The position numbers were made by a program, and so were the translations under genes. A stretch of 45,424 nucleotides of DNA from Oscillospiraceae bacterium. GTDB lineage: Bacteria > Bacillota > Clostridia > Oscillospirales > Ruminococcaceae. Positions within the stretch are counted from its first letter, which is position 1. Each line of letters starts with the position of its first letter. Under the pieces are notes generated by a model, which searched no databases, had not been told where the DNA came from, and saw only the letters and a list, made by a program, of their open reading frames with translations. The stretch is taken from assembly GCA_017545185.1 (NCBI GenBank), contig JAFWQJ010000012.1, positions 1 to 45,424 of the forward strand, written 5' to 3'. Below are positions 19,107 through 26,371 of the stretch, piece by piece.

Positions 19107-19991
19107 ATGATCAAGAATATCTCTGGTGAGTTTGAAACCATTGAATATGAGGATAAGCGTTTTGTCATGCTCTATGACAACAACGAGATCGAATTATATC
19201 CGACGCACTGGCACAATGCCGTAGAGATCATCATGCCGATCGAGAACAGCTTTCGCGTCAACTCCGGCGGCAAGGATTATATTCTGCAGGAACGTGAGAT
19301 CATCATCATCCCGCCCGGCGAGCTGCATACGCTGCCGCCGCAGGAGGGACGCCGCATCATCTTCCAGTGCGACAATTCCGTGCTGAACGATGTTCCGGCG
19401 CTGAATGCGATCATGCCGGTGTTCCACAACCCGACCGTCATCACGCCCGAGACCGACCGTGATCTGTATCTGCGCGCAAAGAAGAATATCCTGGACATCT
19501 ATTCCGAATACTATATCAATTCGGAGATCTCAGACATCCGGATCTATCTGAATCTCATCAGCCTGCTGGTCTCGATCCGTGAGTTCCAGCTTGAGCAGAC
19601 CCGGCAGAACCTCGCGCTCGCGAAGGACAAAATGTTCCAGTACAACGAGAAATTCAAGCTGGTGCTGAAGTATATCGACCAGAATTACATGTACGACATT
19701 TCGCTCGATACCTTAGCAGAAATTGCGGGCTACAGCAAATTCCATTTCTCCCGCATTTTCAAGCAGTATAACTCCATGTCGTATCTGCAGTACATCAATA
19801 TCCGCCGGACGCGTGCCGCGGAAATGCTCCTGCTCGACCCGTCGATCCCGATCACCGAGGTCGCGATGCGTGCGGGCTTCTCGAGCCTTTCGACCTTCAA
19901 CCGCATTTTCAAGGAGATCAAGCACTGTACGCCGTCCAGCTTCCAGCGCTTCTACTGCTCGACCGGCGAGGAACCGCTCGGCGAGAAGTGA
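19107..19991 (+). CDS. AraC-family transcriptional regulator, probable regulator of the xylo-oligosaccharide operon
   Basis: A 294-residue regulator. The N-terminal cupin sensor has THWHNAVEII and IIPPGELHTLPP (about residues 30-78). The C-terminal third has the two AraC helix-turn-helix units, with YDISLDTLAEIAGYSKFHFS and a second recognition region ending AMRAGFSSLSTFNRIFKEIK. A helical linker connects them. Start ATG at 19107 has AGGAGG six bases upstream; in-frame codons further upstream have no comparable site. It faces away from the mutarotase/GH3/xylA/ABC operon and is separated from it by about 240 bases containing both promoters, so it most likely controls that operon in response to a pentose or xylo-oligosaccharide. 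The ligand is not readable from the sequence. Confidence 0.9.
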   Translation: MIKNISGEFETIEYEDKRFVMLYDNNEIELYPTHWHNAVEIIMPIENSFRVNSGGKDYILQEREIIIIPPGELHTLPPQEGRRIIFQCDNSVLNDVPALNAIMPVFHNPTVITPETDRDLYLRAKKNILDIYSEYYINSEISDIRIYLNLISLLVSIREFQLEQTRQNLALAKDKMFQYNEKFKLVLKYIDQNYMYDISLDTLAEIAGYSKFHFSRIFKQYNSMSYLQYINIRRTRAAEMLLLDPSIPITEVAMRAGFSSLSTFNRIFKEIKHCTPSSFQRFYCSTGEEPLGEK

Positions 19992-20100
19992 GCGGGGAGC
20001 CCCCGCGGGCGATTCCCTCCGGACACATGAAGCGAAGCGCTCCCCGGCAGCTTCATACACGGTGCTGACGCACCTTCTGTAAGGCACCTTCTCCCCGGAT
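19992..20100 (-). repeat. Reverse, degenerate copy of the intergenic repeat
   Basis: GGGGAGCCCCCGC, GATTCCCTCCGGA, GAAGCGCTCCCCGGCAGC, CTGACGCACCTTCTGTAAGG and CACCTTCTCCCC follow the order of the reverse complement of the 20272-20575 unit, with substitutions. It begins immediately after the AraC stop codon. Confidence 0.65.
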
Positions 20101-20131
20101 TTTGCGAATTGCCCCCGATACTCCATGAAAA

Positions 20132-20178
20132 AAACAGGTGCTTTCTGTCAGCCGGACAGTCATCACCTGTTTGTTTTT
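20132..20178 (+). terminator. Terminator downstream of the AraC gene
   Basis: AAACAGGTG (20132-20140) pairs with CACCTGTTT (20164-20172), with an inner CTGTC/GACAG stem, followed by GTTTTTCT. Confidence 0.75.
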
Positions 20179-20230
20179 CTCCTGATCCATACTGTGCAGA
20201 AATTGCGGTGTACCAGATCACCGCATAACG

Positions 20231-20268
20231 AAAGAGCACCGGCTTGATATCAGCCGGTGCTCTTTTTA
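20231..20268. terminator. Bidirectional terminator between AraC and the GH9 gene
   Basis: AAAGAGCACCGGCT (20231-20244) and AGCCGGTGCTCTTT (20252-20265) form a perfect 14-bp stem with a 7-base loop. T-rich sequence follows on the plus strand. It lies about 305 bases past the GH9 stop on the minus strand, beyond the repeat array. Confidence 0.8.
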
Positions 20269-20271
20269 TAA

Positions 20272-20575
20272 CTAGGAGAAGTAACCTTTCAGAAGCCGCG
20301 TTCAGCGGCGTGTGCTTTGCTGCCGGGGAGCGGTTCGTGAAATGTCCCCGGAGGGAAATGCCGGCGCGGGCTCCGCGCTAGGAGAAGTAACCTTTCGGAA
20401 GCCGCGTTCAGCGGCGTGCGCTTTGCTGCCGGGGAGCGGTTCGTGCAATGTCCCCGGAGGGAAATGCCGGCGCGGGCTCCGCGCTAGGAGAAGTAACCTT
20501 TCAGAAGCCGCGTTCAGCGGCGTGTGCTTTGCTGCCGGGGAGCGGTTCGTGAAATGTCCCCGGGGGCTCCCGCTC
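20272..20575 (+). repeat. Three tandem copies of a 106-bp hairpin-rich repeat
   Basis: Units start at 20272, 20378 and 20484, each opening CTAGGAGAAGTAACCTTTC; the first two are 106 bases and differ at only a few positions, the third lacks about 15 bases near its end. Each full unit holds three small stems: GCCGCG/CGGC around TTCAG, CCGGGGA/TCCCCGG, and GCGCGG/CCGCGC. The third unit runs into the stop codon of the GH9 gene (20574-20576). No open frame is conserved across units. Related single copies lie at 8036-8225, 10841-10945, 19992-20100 and 23977-24090. Confidence 0.9.
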
Positions 20576-22958
20576 AGAGGACGATCTGCTTTGCGATCGC
20601 CTTCAGCATCATGGTGAGGTCTTCCTCATCTGCCTTGCCGTCTGCGTTGCAGTCCGCATTTGCACGGCCCTGCGCCGTCACGACTGCTTCCTTATCTGCA
20701 ACAAGGAATCTTGCGAGCAGAACAGCATCCGAAACATCCAGCTTGCCGCTCTCGTCCATGTCGCCCTTGACCGTGACCTGCGGCGGATCGACCGGTGCGG
20801 AATCCTGCTTCTCGGTCAGAGCCAGCAGATAGATCAGCGGGGAGTTCCAGTAGATCGTGATCTCGTTGGTGGAGTAGCTCTCGCTGTTATCGACCCAGCA
20901 CTTTGCAGGCGGGTTGGTCTTGCAGTATGCCTTTGCCGCGCTGTCCTCCAGATTTGAGTTGACGCCGCCGACCAGCATACCCGGCTGTGCCGCGTTCTTT
21001 GCCATGGACGGACGGTGATGCGGTGCCTCCGGAGAGACCGTGCCGAAGCCGGTCACGAAGCATGCACCCAGCGGGTTCTTGCCGAGCAGGTAGTTCAGGA
21101 CTTCGTTTGCGGCATCCTTCTTGCCCTCAAGTCCGAGCACGATGCCGGCGTTCGCGATTGTCATGTTGGAGCCCCAGTTGTACTCGGTGACCGGGGAGCC
21201 GTACGGACTTGCATTCACGATGCTCTCTGCGGAGCCGGCGGTCTTTGTCAGGCTTGCCAAAGCAGTCTGACCCAGTGCGAGGGCAGCCTCAGCCTTGCCC
21301 TCATCTTTCTTCATGGTCGTCAGCGCGATGTTGCCGTAATCACCGACCGTGGACCAGTCCAGACCGGTCTTTGCTTCGGTAATGCCGGAAATGTAATCGC
21401 CCTTGCCGGTCGCGCGGTACATCTGGCATGCTGCCCAGTAACGCTCGTCCTTGTCGGTCTTGTCGCCGTATTCGCCGGTGACAACATCTCTCGGGTTGGT
21501 GTAGCCCTTGTAGGACGGATTTGCTTCGAGATAAGCCCACGATTTTTCAGCAGCAGCAAGGCACTTCTGTGCGAACGCCTCGTCAACGCCCTTGTAGAAC
21601 TCGTAAGCCATTGCCATGGATGCAACAAAGTCAGCCGTTGCAGTCGAGGAGACCGGCATCACGATCAGCTCGGCAACTTCCTTTTCCGGCATGACATAAG
21701 CCGGGAAGTTTGCGCAGGAGACCTTGTGATAGACGCCGCCGTCAGCAGCCTGTATCTTCAGCATCCACTCGAGCTCGTATCTGACCTCGTCGAGGATATC
21801 CGGGATGCCGTTGCCGCTCTCCGGAATGCCGATGTCATCGGTAAAGAGAGACGGATTTGCATCGTATGCATAGAGCAGATCGGCAACAGCCTTTGCCGCT
21901 GCAACGGTGTATCTGCCGTAGTCGCCTGCATCGTGCCAGCCGCCGGTGACGTCGATCTTATCGGATGTGCCGTAGATCGTCGCCTCGTCGGTGTGGCATG
22001 CCTTGTGCCCGAAGGTCTCATCCTCGATCTCACAGCCGCAGCGCTGGAGATAGAACATTCTGACGGTTTCCTTCATCAGCTCCTTATAAGGATCGTCTGC
22101 GATCACGAATGTATAGGACTTATCCAGATCGCCGCAGGTGATGTAATACTTGCCCGGGGTCTTGACCTCGGAGAAGTCTGCGATGCGGTCATTTTCCTTT
22201 GCGCTCTTGTTCTCAGCCGCTTCGCCCAGCGTGCCGGTATAAACGACCTCGTCGTTTTCCGCGTTCACGACCTTGAACTCATTGCCGCCGTCCTCACGGA
22301 CGACCGCAGTCTTTTTGTCGTTGGTGCGGTAGCCGATCTGGTTTGCAAGGATCGGTGCCTGATACGGACCGACGGTGCTGTAATCGACTTCATCATCATT
22401 CACAAGCTCCAGAACGACATTATCCAGATAAACGGTGTGTTCACCCAGATCGCGGTCTGCATCGCGCTCCTCAACACCGCAGTTGATGCACAGCTTTGCC
22501 ATGATATCGGTATCCTTGGTCATGGTGAACTGATAGTCAACCTTGACCGGCTCCGGTCCGATTTCAATGCCCTTCCATGTGTAGGACTGATAGGTACCGC
22601 CGTTCTGCTGGATCATCGCTTCCACATAACGCTCCTTGTCACAGGAGATCTCATAAGAGAATTTGTAGGTTGCGTTCTGATACAGCGGGATGATGTCATA
22701 GAAAAGCTGTACAGCATAGTTCTTTGTGCCGCGGTCCGTGATCTTCATCGCCAGCTTGCCGTCCTCTGTGGACAGCTTTGCAGCACCGCCGCTCTCCTTG
22801 TAGATACCCCAGTCCGTTGTTCCCGTATCAAACGTGGAATTGCTGATGAGGTTCTCCGCTGCGAAGCCGGCAGCCGGTACAACTGCCTGCGCAGCGCCTG
22901 CCAGCATCGCACATGCTGCCAGCATGGACAGCATTCTGCTTCTGATACTTTTCTTCAT
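20574..22958 (-). CDS. Secreted GH9 cellulase (endoglucanase) with N-terminal CBM and C-terminal dockerin
   Basis: A 794-residue cellulosomal-type enzyme. Domains in order: signal peptide (1-34), a CBM4-like carbohydrate-binding module (about 36-187, NLISNSTFDTGTTDW), a short Ig-like CelD-N domain (about 202-287), the GH9 catalytic domain (about 290-715), and a type I dockerin (about 735-794). GH9 hallmarks are GGWHDAGDYGRY (339-350, catalytic aspartates 343/346), the APHHRPS motif, and DNSESYSTNEITIYWNSP with the acid glutamate. The dockerin has two calcium loops, GDMDESGKLDVSDAV and ADCNADGKADEEDL, so the enzyme should attach to a scaffoldin outside the cell. The start at 22958 (GGGAGGGC upstream) is preferred over longer frames, because it begins the signal peptide. 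It is divergent from an AraC regulator at 23193. Confidence 0.95.
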   Translation of the reverse strand: MKKSIRSRMLSMLAACAMLAGAAQAVVPAAGFAAENLISNSTFDTGTTDWGIYKESGGAAKLSTEDGKLAMKITDRGTKNYAVQLFYDIIPLYQNATYKFSYEISCDKERYVEAMIQQNGGTYQSYTWKGIEIGPEPVKVDYQFTMTKDTDIMAKLCINCGVEERDADRDLGEHTVYLDNVVLELVNDDEVDYSTVGPYQAPILANQIGYRTNDKKTAVVREDGGNEFKVVNAENDEVVYTGTLGEAAENKSAKENDRIADFSEVKTPGKYYITCGDLDKSYTFVIADDPYKELMKETVRMFYLQRCGCEIEDETFGHKACHTDEATIYGTSDKIDVTGGWHDAGDYGRYTVAAAKAVADLLYAYDANPSLFTDDIGIPESGNGIPDILDEVRYELEWMLKIQAADGGVYHKVSCANFPAYVMPEKEVAELIVMPVSSTATADFVASMAMAYEFYKGVDEAFAQKCLAAAEKSWAYLEANPSYKGYTNPRDVVTGEYGDKTDKDERYWAACQMYRATGKGDYISGITEAKTGLDWSTVGDYGNIALTTMKKDEGKAEAALALGQTALASLTKTAGSAESIVNASPYGSPVTEYNWGSNMTIANAGIVLGLEGKKDAANEVLNYLLGKNPLGACFVTGFGTVSPEAPHHRPSMAKNAAQPGMLVGGVNSNLEDSAAKAYCKTNPPAKCWVDNSESYSTNEITIYWNSPLIYLLALTEKQDSAPVDPPQVTVKGDMDESGKLDVSDAVLLARFLVADKEAVVTAQGRANADCNADGKADEEDLTMMLKAIAKQIVL

Positions 22959-23103
22959 GTAATCGCCCTCCCGATTTACCCGTAAAGGTATTTTCCGTAT
23001 GCGCCGCCGGTCCCCTCTCGACCGTGATCCGGGACCCTCTCCGGAACCCGGAATCGCGCAGTGCATACAACGTACAGCGCAGACTTTTTCAGCCTGCTTT
23101 TCT

Positions 23104-23109
23104 ATTATA
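23104..23109 (-). promoter_or_regulatory. -10 element of the GH9 gene promoter
   Basis: A minus-strand TATAAT about 146 bases upstream of the GH9 start. The -35 position (TTCCAA) is weak, as at the other sugar operon, and the site is back-to-back with the strong promoter of the divergent AraC gene. The leader of about 140 nt has no recognised fold. Confidence 0.45.
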
Positions 23110-23114
23110 AGGTA

Positions 23115-23143
23115 TTGACAAACAAATTGGAATAGGATATAAT
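23115..23143 (+). promoter_or_regulatory. Consensus sigma-A promoter of the AraC regulator at 23193
   Basis: TTGACA (23115-23120) and TATAAT (23138-23143) are both perfect, with a 17-base spacer. The start codon follows 50 bases later. Confidence 0.88.
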
Positions 23144-23192
23144 ACAAGTTATATGACATTTTGTGCAATTTATGATTGAAAGGAGTAAAGAA

Positions 23193-23975
23193 ATGATCCT
23201 TCATAACGTCGGGTATAATCATCAGCATGATGCGGACTTTTTTGTGGACCGGCCGCAGGGCAGCGGCGACAATCTGCTGCTGATCCTCCGGACGGACGCG
23301 ATCTTCACGCTCGGCGGAGAAGATATTACAGTTCCGGAAAGCAGCTTCTTTTTATACCCGAAGGATATGCCGCAGCAGTACCGCGCCGTTCCCAAAAAGA
23401 CCTTCGCGAACGACTGGATCCATTTTCTGTTTGAGAACGACGAGCAGGAATGGTTCCGCTGCAAGGATATCCCGTGGGCAACGCCGATCCCGCTCAGGCA
23501 CATTGAGTTTTTCAGCTTCTGCATCAAATCCATTGCCGACGAAAACGGCACGGATCATCTGCACAAGTCCGATTCGATCGGGCACTATTTCTGGCTGATG
23601 TGCAACAAGGTCAGCGAGCAGCTCCATGAGGACGCGCAGCTCGCAAAAAGCACGCATTACGAGCAGCTTCTGGTCGTCCGCAACAAAATTTACAGTATGC
23701 CGTATCTGAACTGGTCGGTGGACGGCGCCTCCCATGAGATGAATATGAGCCGCTCGGCCTTCCAGCACCATTACAGAGAACAGTTCGGCGTCACGTTCAT
23801 TCAGGATCTCATCGCGAGCCGCATCGCGCGCGCAAAAATGCTGCTGACCACGACGAATATGACGATCCAGGATATCGCGGAGCAGTGCGGCTACCGCAAT
23901 TACGAGCACTTCGCCAGACAGTTCCGGAGCTGCTGCGGAATGCCGCCCGGCGAATACCGGAAGATCGGGGGATAA
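23193..23975 (+). CDS. AraC-family transcriptional regulator beside the GH9 cellulase
   Basis: A 260-residue regulator. The N-terminal region is a cupin-like sensor (LLLILRTDAIFTLGG, SSFFLYPKDMPQQYR), and the C-terminus has two helix-turn-helix units: MNMSRSAFQHHYREQFGVTF and MTIQDIAEQCGYRNYEHFAR, ending in the PPGEYRK motif typical of AraC proteins. The start ATG at 23193 has AGGAG seven bases upstream; an in-frame GTG at 23163 lies too close to the promoter to be likely. It is transcribed away from the GH9 gene, and probably regulates it in response to a cello-oligosaccharide or related signal, which is inference from the divergent arrangement. Confidence 0.9.
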   Translation: MILHNVGYNHQHDADFFVDRPQGSGDNLLLILRTDAIFTLGGEDITVPESSFFLYPKDMPQQYRAVPKKTFANDWIHFLFENDEQEWFRCKDIPWATPIPLRHIEFFSFCIKSIADENGTDHLHKSDSIGHYFWLMCNKVSEQLHEDAQLAKSTHYEQLLVVRNKIYSMPYLNWSVDGASHEMNMSRSAFQHHYREQFGVTFIQDLIASRIARAKMLLTTTNMTIQDIAEQCGYRNYEHFARQFRSCCGMPPGEYRKIGG

Positions 23976-23976
23976 C

Positions 23977-24090
23977 AGCGGGCAGTGCCCGCTGCCGATT
24001 CCCTCCGGGGACATTGAGCGAAGCTCTCCCCGGCAGCAAAACGCACGCCGCTAAAGCGGCTTCTGAAAGGCAGCTTCTCCCAATGCTGAA
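23977..24090 (-). repeat. Reverse copy of the intergenic repeat after the AraC gene
   Basis: GCGGGCAGTGCCCGCTGCCG, GATTCCCTCCGGGGACATT, GAGCGAAGCTCTCCCCGGCA, GCACGCCGCTAAAGCGGCTT and GCAGCTTCTCCCA follow the order of the reverse-oriented family. It starts at the stop codon of the AraC gene. Confidence 0.75.
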
Positions 24091-24109
24091 GCACGCCGCA
24101 AGCCGCCGG

Positions 24110-24425
24110 TCGGGCGGTAGGCTGACGGTTTGCAGCCACACAAAAGTTTTGATCAAACTTTTTCAAAAGTTTGCGAGAGTCCAGAGGCGAGCAGCCTCTG
24201 GTCGCCGTACGCAGACGGCGAAACGCCCCTATCGTCAGGCGCACCGCAAGGGTGAATTTCAAAAACGCTCCGGGGGAGCGTTTTTGGAAGAGGGACGCCC
24301 TGTAAGAGAGGGCGTCCCTAGGCGGATTGCAGAGCAATCCGCAGCGCGCAAAAGCGTCAGGCTGACGGAAGTCAGCCGTCAGCTTTCTGCGCGTTCAGGT
24401 TTCCAAAGGGCGGAGCCTTTTGGAA
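24110..24425. repeat. Array of consecutive hairpins upstream of the rplJ promoter
   Basis: Within about 250 bases I find successive perfect or nearly perfect stems: 24181-24201 (8 bp, CCAGAGGC), 24203-24220 (CGCCGT), 24260-24286 (12 bp, CAAAAACGCTCC, 3-base loop, usable as a bidirectional terminator), 24291-24319 (11 bp, AGGGACGCCCT), 24322-24342 (9 bp, GCGGATTGC), 24345-24393 (an outer CGCGCA/TGCGCG stem enclosing CTGACGG/CCGTCAG) and 24402-24422. A segment at 24142-24172 reads AAAAGTTTTGATCAAACTTT, a short A/T palindrome. No coding sequence is evident. Confidence 0.75.
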
Positions 24426-24465
24426 AGGCTCTGCCCGCCCGCCGCAGATTTTTTTGAAAAAATGC

Positions 24466-24494
24466 TTGACAAGCATGGAAAAGTATGCTATAAT
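24466..24494 (+). promoter_or_regulatory. Strong sigma-A promoter of rplJ-rplL
   Basis: TTGACA (24466-24471), a 17-base spacer ending in TGC, and TATAAT (24489-24494) match the consensus fully. Transcription should start near 24502, giving a leader of about 235 nt before rplJ. Confidence 0.9.
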
Positions 24495-24504
24495 AGAAAA
24501 GCTT

Positions 24505-24656
24505 GAATGAAACAGACGAATCCCGTATTCCACAGACAGCAGGCAGCGGCGTATCCGATACACCGCAGAAGTCCAGCCGAGGAGTGCCGGTCGTTCCGCT
24601 TCGTATCACCTGATACTGGAACTCCGCCTCTCCGCTTTTTCGGGAGAGGCTTTTTT
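24505..24656 (+). promoter_or_regulatory. Ribosomal protein L10 leader with attenuator-like terminator
   Basis: Between the promoter and rplJ is a structured leader with CCGCAGAAGTCCAGCCGAGG and GAGTGCCGG-type segments, ending in a GC stem GCCTCTCCG/CGGGAGAGGC followed by TTTTTT (24626-24656). In Firmicutes the L10 (or L10-L12 complex) binds such a leader and limits expression of rplJ-rplL. Assignment rests on position, the CCGCAGAAG segment and the terminator, not on a covariance search. Confidence 0.75.
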
Positions 24657-24735
24657 ATCGGCAGTCACATCTGCCGGAATGCCTCCGGTCGCTGCGTTTG
24701 TTTGAGCGATCAATCTATACGGAGGTGAATACAAC

Positions 24736-25245
24736 ATGCCAAGTGAAAAGGTTTTGCAGGCGAAACAGGCTAAGGTCGCTGCTCTGACCGAACAGCTCAA
24801 GAACGCTTCCGCTTGCGTGCTCGTGGACTACAAGGGTATCACCGTCGCGGACGATACCAAGCTGCGCCGTGAGCTACGTGAGGCAGGCGTTTCCTACTCT
24901 GTTCAGAAGAACACGCTCATCCGTCTCGCGATGAATGCAGTCGGCTACGATCAGTTCGACAGCATCCTCGAGGGCACCACTGCGATCGCTACCTGCGAAA
25001 ACGACCAGACCGCTGCCGCAAGAATCCTCGGTGAGTTTGCGGAGAAGTCCAACGGTCAGTTCAGCCTGAAGGCAGGCTTCGTCGAGGGTACCTTCTACGA
25101 TGAGGCAGGCGTCAAGGCACTTTCCAAGATCCCGTCCAAGGATGTGCTGCTTGCACAGCTCGTCGGCTCCCTGCAGGGTCCGATGCAGAAGCTCGCTGCA
25201 ACGCTCCAGGCACTCGTGGACAAGAAGAACGAAGAGGCTGCTTAA
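24736..25245 (+). CDS. rplJ: 50S ribosomal protein L10
   Basis: A 169-residue protein starting MPSEKVLQAKQAKVAALTEQ, with the L10 signature ACVLVDYKGITVADDTKLRR and SVQKNTLIRLA. L10 anchors the L7/L12 stalk to 23S rRNA. Start ATG at 24736 has GGAGGTGA upstream. The C-terminal segment LVGSLQGPMQKLAATLQAL is the helix that binds L12 dimers. rplL follows 52 bases later, the standard pairing. rplK and rplA, which often precede this pair, are not present upstream, so this is a separate transcription unit with its own leader. Confidence 0.98.
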   Translation: MPSEKVLQAKQAKVAALTEQLKNASACVLVDYKGITVADDTKLRRELREAGVSYSVQKNTLIRLAMNAVGYDQFDSILEGTTAIATCENDQTAAARILGEFAEKSNGQFSLKAGFVEGTFYDEAGVKALSKIPSKDVLLAQLVGSLQGPMQKLAATLQALVDKKNEEAA

Positions 25246-25297
25246 TCAGGCCGCCTGAAATCCGAATCTATTTTATTTTTGAAAAGGAGATATTATC

Positions 25298-25669
25298 ATG
25301 GCTTCCGAAAAGACACTGAAGTTTATCGAAGATATCAAGGCTCTGTCCGTCCTCGAGCTCGCTGAGCTGGTCGAGGCGATCCAGGAAGAGTTCGGCGTTA
25401 CCGCTGTTGTTGCAGCAGCAGGTCCGGCAGCAGGCGCAGGCGCAGCTGCTGAGGCAGAGAAGACCGAGTTTGACGTTGTTCTGAAGTCCTTCGGCGATGC
25501 AAAGATGAACGTCATCAAGGCTGCTAAGGACATCCTCGGCCTGGGCCTCAAGGAGGCAAAGGCTGCTGTTGAGGGTCTGGGCACTCTGAAAGAGGCTGTG
25601 CCGAAGGCTGAGGCAGAGGAGATCAAGAAGAAGTTTGAAGAGGCCGGCGCTACCATCGAGCTGAAGTAA
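25298..25669 (+). CDS. rplL: 50S ribosomal protein L7/L12
   Basis: A 123-residue stalk protein. The N-terminal dimerisation part ([19 protein letters not shown]), an Ala/Gly-rich hinge ([17 protein letters not shown]) and the C-terminal factor-binding domain ([20 protein letters not shown]) are all present, at normal length. L12 recruits and stimulates the translation GTPases. ATG at 25298 follows AAAAGGAGAT. The gene is co-transcribed with rplJ and followed by a terminator. Confidence 0.98.
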   Translation: MASEKTLKFIEDIKALSVLELAELVEAIQEEFGVTAVVAAAGPAAGAGAAAEAEKTEFDVVLKSFGDAKMNVIKAAKDILGLGLKEAKAAVEGLGTLKEAVPKAEAEEIKKKFEEAGATIELK

Positions 25670-25696
25670 TCAACTTCTCCTGCATAAGCAGAATCA

Positions 25697-25732
25697 GGGC
25701 TGTTTCCGCACGGAAGCAGCCCTTGCTTTTTT
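25697..25732 (+). terminator. Terminator of rplJ-rplL
   Basis: GGGCTGTTTCCG pairs with CGGAAGCAGCCC (one G-T pair), followed by TTGCTTTTTT, about 28 bases after the rplL stop. Confidence 0.85.
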
Positions 25733-25813
25733 CTGATGCGGATGCAACCTGAACACCCGTTTCGGGTAGTAGTATAACAGAAGCTTCTGAATCCGAATGA
25801 AAGGAGGGACAGC

Positions 25814-26371
25814 ATGGAGGACGCACAGATCATCGAACGGTTTTTCCGGCGGGACGAAGCCGCTTTGCACGAAACAGACCGGAAATATCACGGCTACTGC
25901 AGAAAAATTGCGATGCAGATTTTGCAAAGTCCGGAGGATGCCGACGAAGCCGTCAACGATACATGGCTGGCTGCGTGGAACAGCATCCCGCCGCACAGAC
26001 CCGAACGGCTGCAGACCTTTCTCGGCAGACTGACGCGCAATATCTCGCTGAAAAAGCTGCGGAGCAGTCAGGCGGTCAAGCGCGGCGCCGGAAATGCAGA
26101 GGCGGTTCTCGACGAAGTCGCGGACTGGCTGCGCGCAGAGCATGACACGGAATCCGAAGCGGATGCGCGGATGCTCGCCGATGCGATCAACCGGTTCCTT
26201 GATAAGCTGCCGGAGACCGACCGTCAGGTTTTCGTCCGGCGTTACTGGTATTTTCAGTCCGTCGCAGAGATCGCTGAAGCCCTGAGCTGCTCGGAAAGCA
26301 AGGTCAAGTCTATGCTGTACCGCACACGCAATAAGCTGCATACAGCTTTGGAAAAGGAGGCACTGTTATGA
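25814..26371 (+). CDS. ECF-type RNA polymerase sigma factor
   Basis: A 185-residue sigma-70 family protein. Region 2 is visible at about residues 10-75 (MQILQSPEDADEAVNDTWLA, TFLGRLTRNISLKKLR), and region 4 at about 130-182 (LPETDRQVFVRRYWYFQSVA, SCSESKVKSMLYRTRNKL), separated by a longer acidic linker than in most ECF factors. It should direct RNA polymerase to a small regulon. Start ATG at 25814 has AAGGAGG upstream. The stop overlaps the next gene's start by four bases (ATGA), tightly coupling the two. Upstream, 25744-25770 contains GCAACC and a small ACCCG-TTT-CGGGT palindrome that could be part of an autoregulated promoter, but I cannot confirm that. Confidence 0.9.
   Translation: MEDAQIIERFFRRDEAALHETDRKYHGYCRKIAMQILQSPEDADEAVNDTWLAAWNSIPPHRPERLQTFLGRLTRNISLKKLRSSQAVKRGAGNAEAVLDEVADWLRAEHDTESEADARMLADAINRFLDKLPETDRQVFVRRYWYFQSVAEIAEALSCSESKVKSMLYRTRNKLHTALEKEALL

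Noticed and set aside
20272-20575. CRISPR-like tandem repeats
   Set aside because: The units are 106 bases long with no alternating unique spacers, and scattered single copies exist elsewhere. No cas genes are present.
22959-23100. Riboswitch in the GH9 leader
   Set aside because: Only weak palindromes are visible and no known riboswitch core could be recognised.
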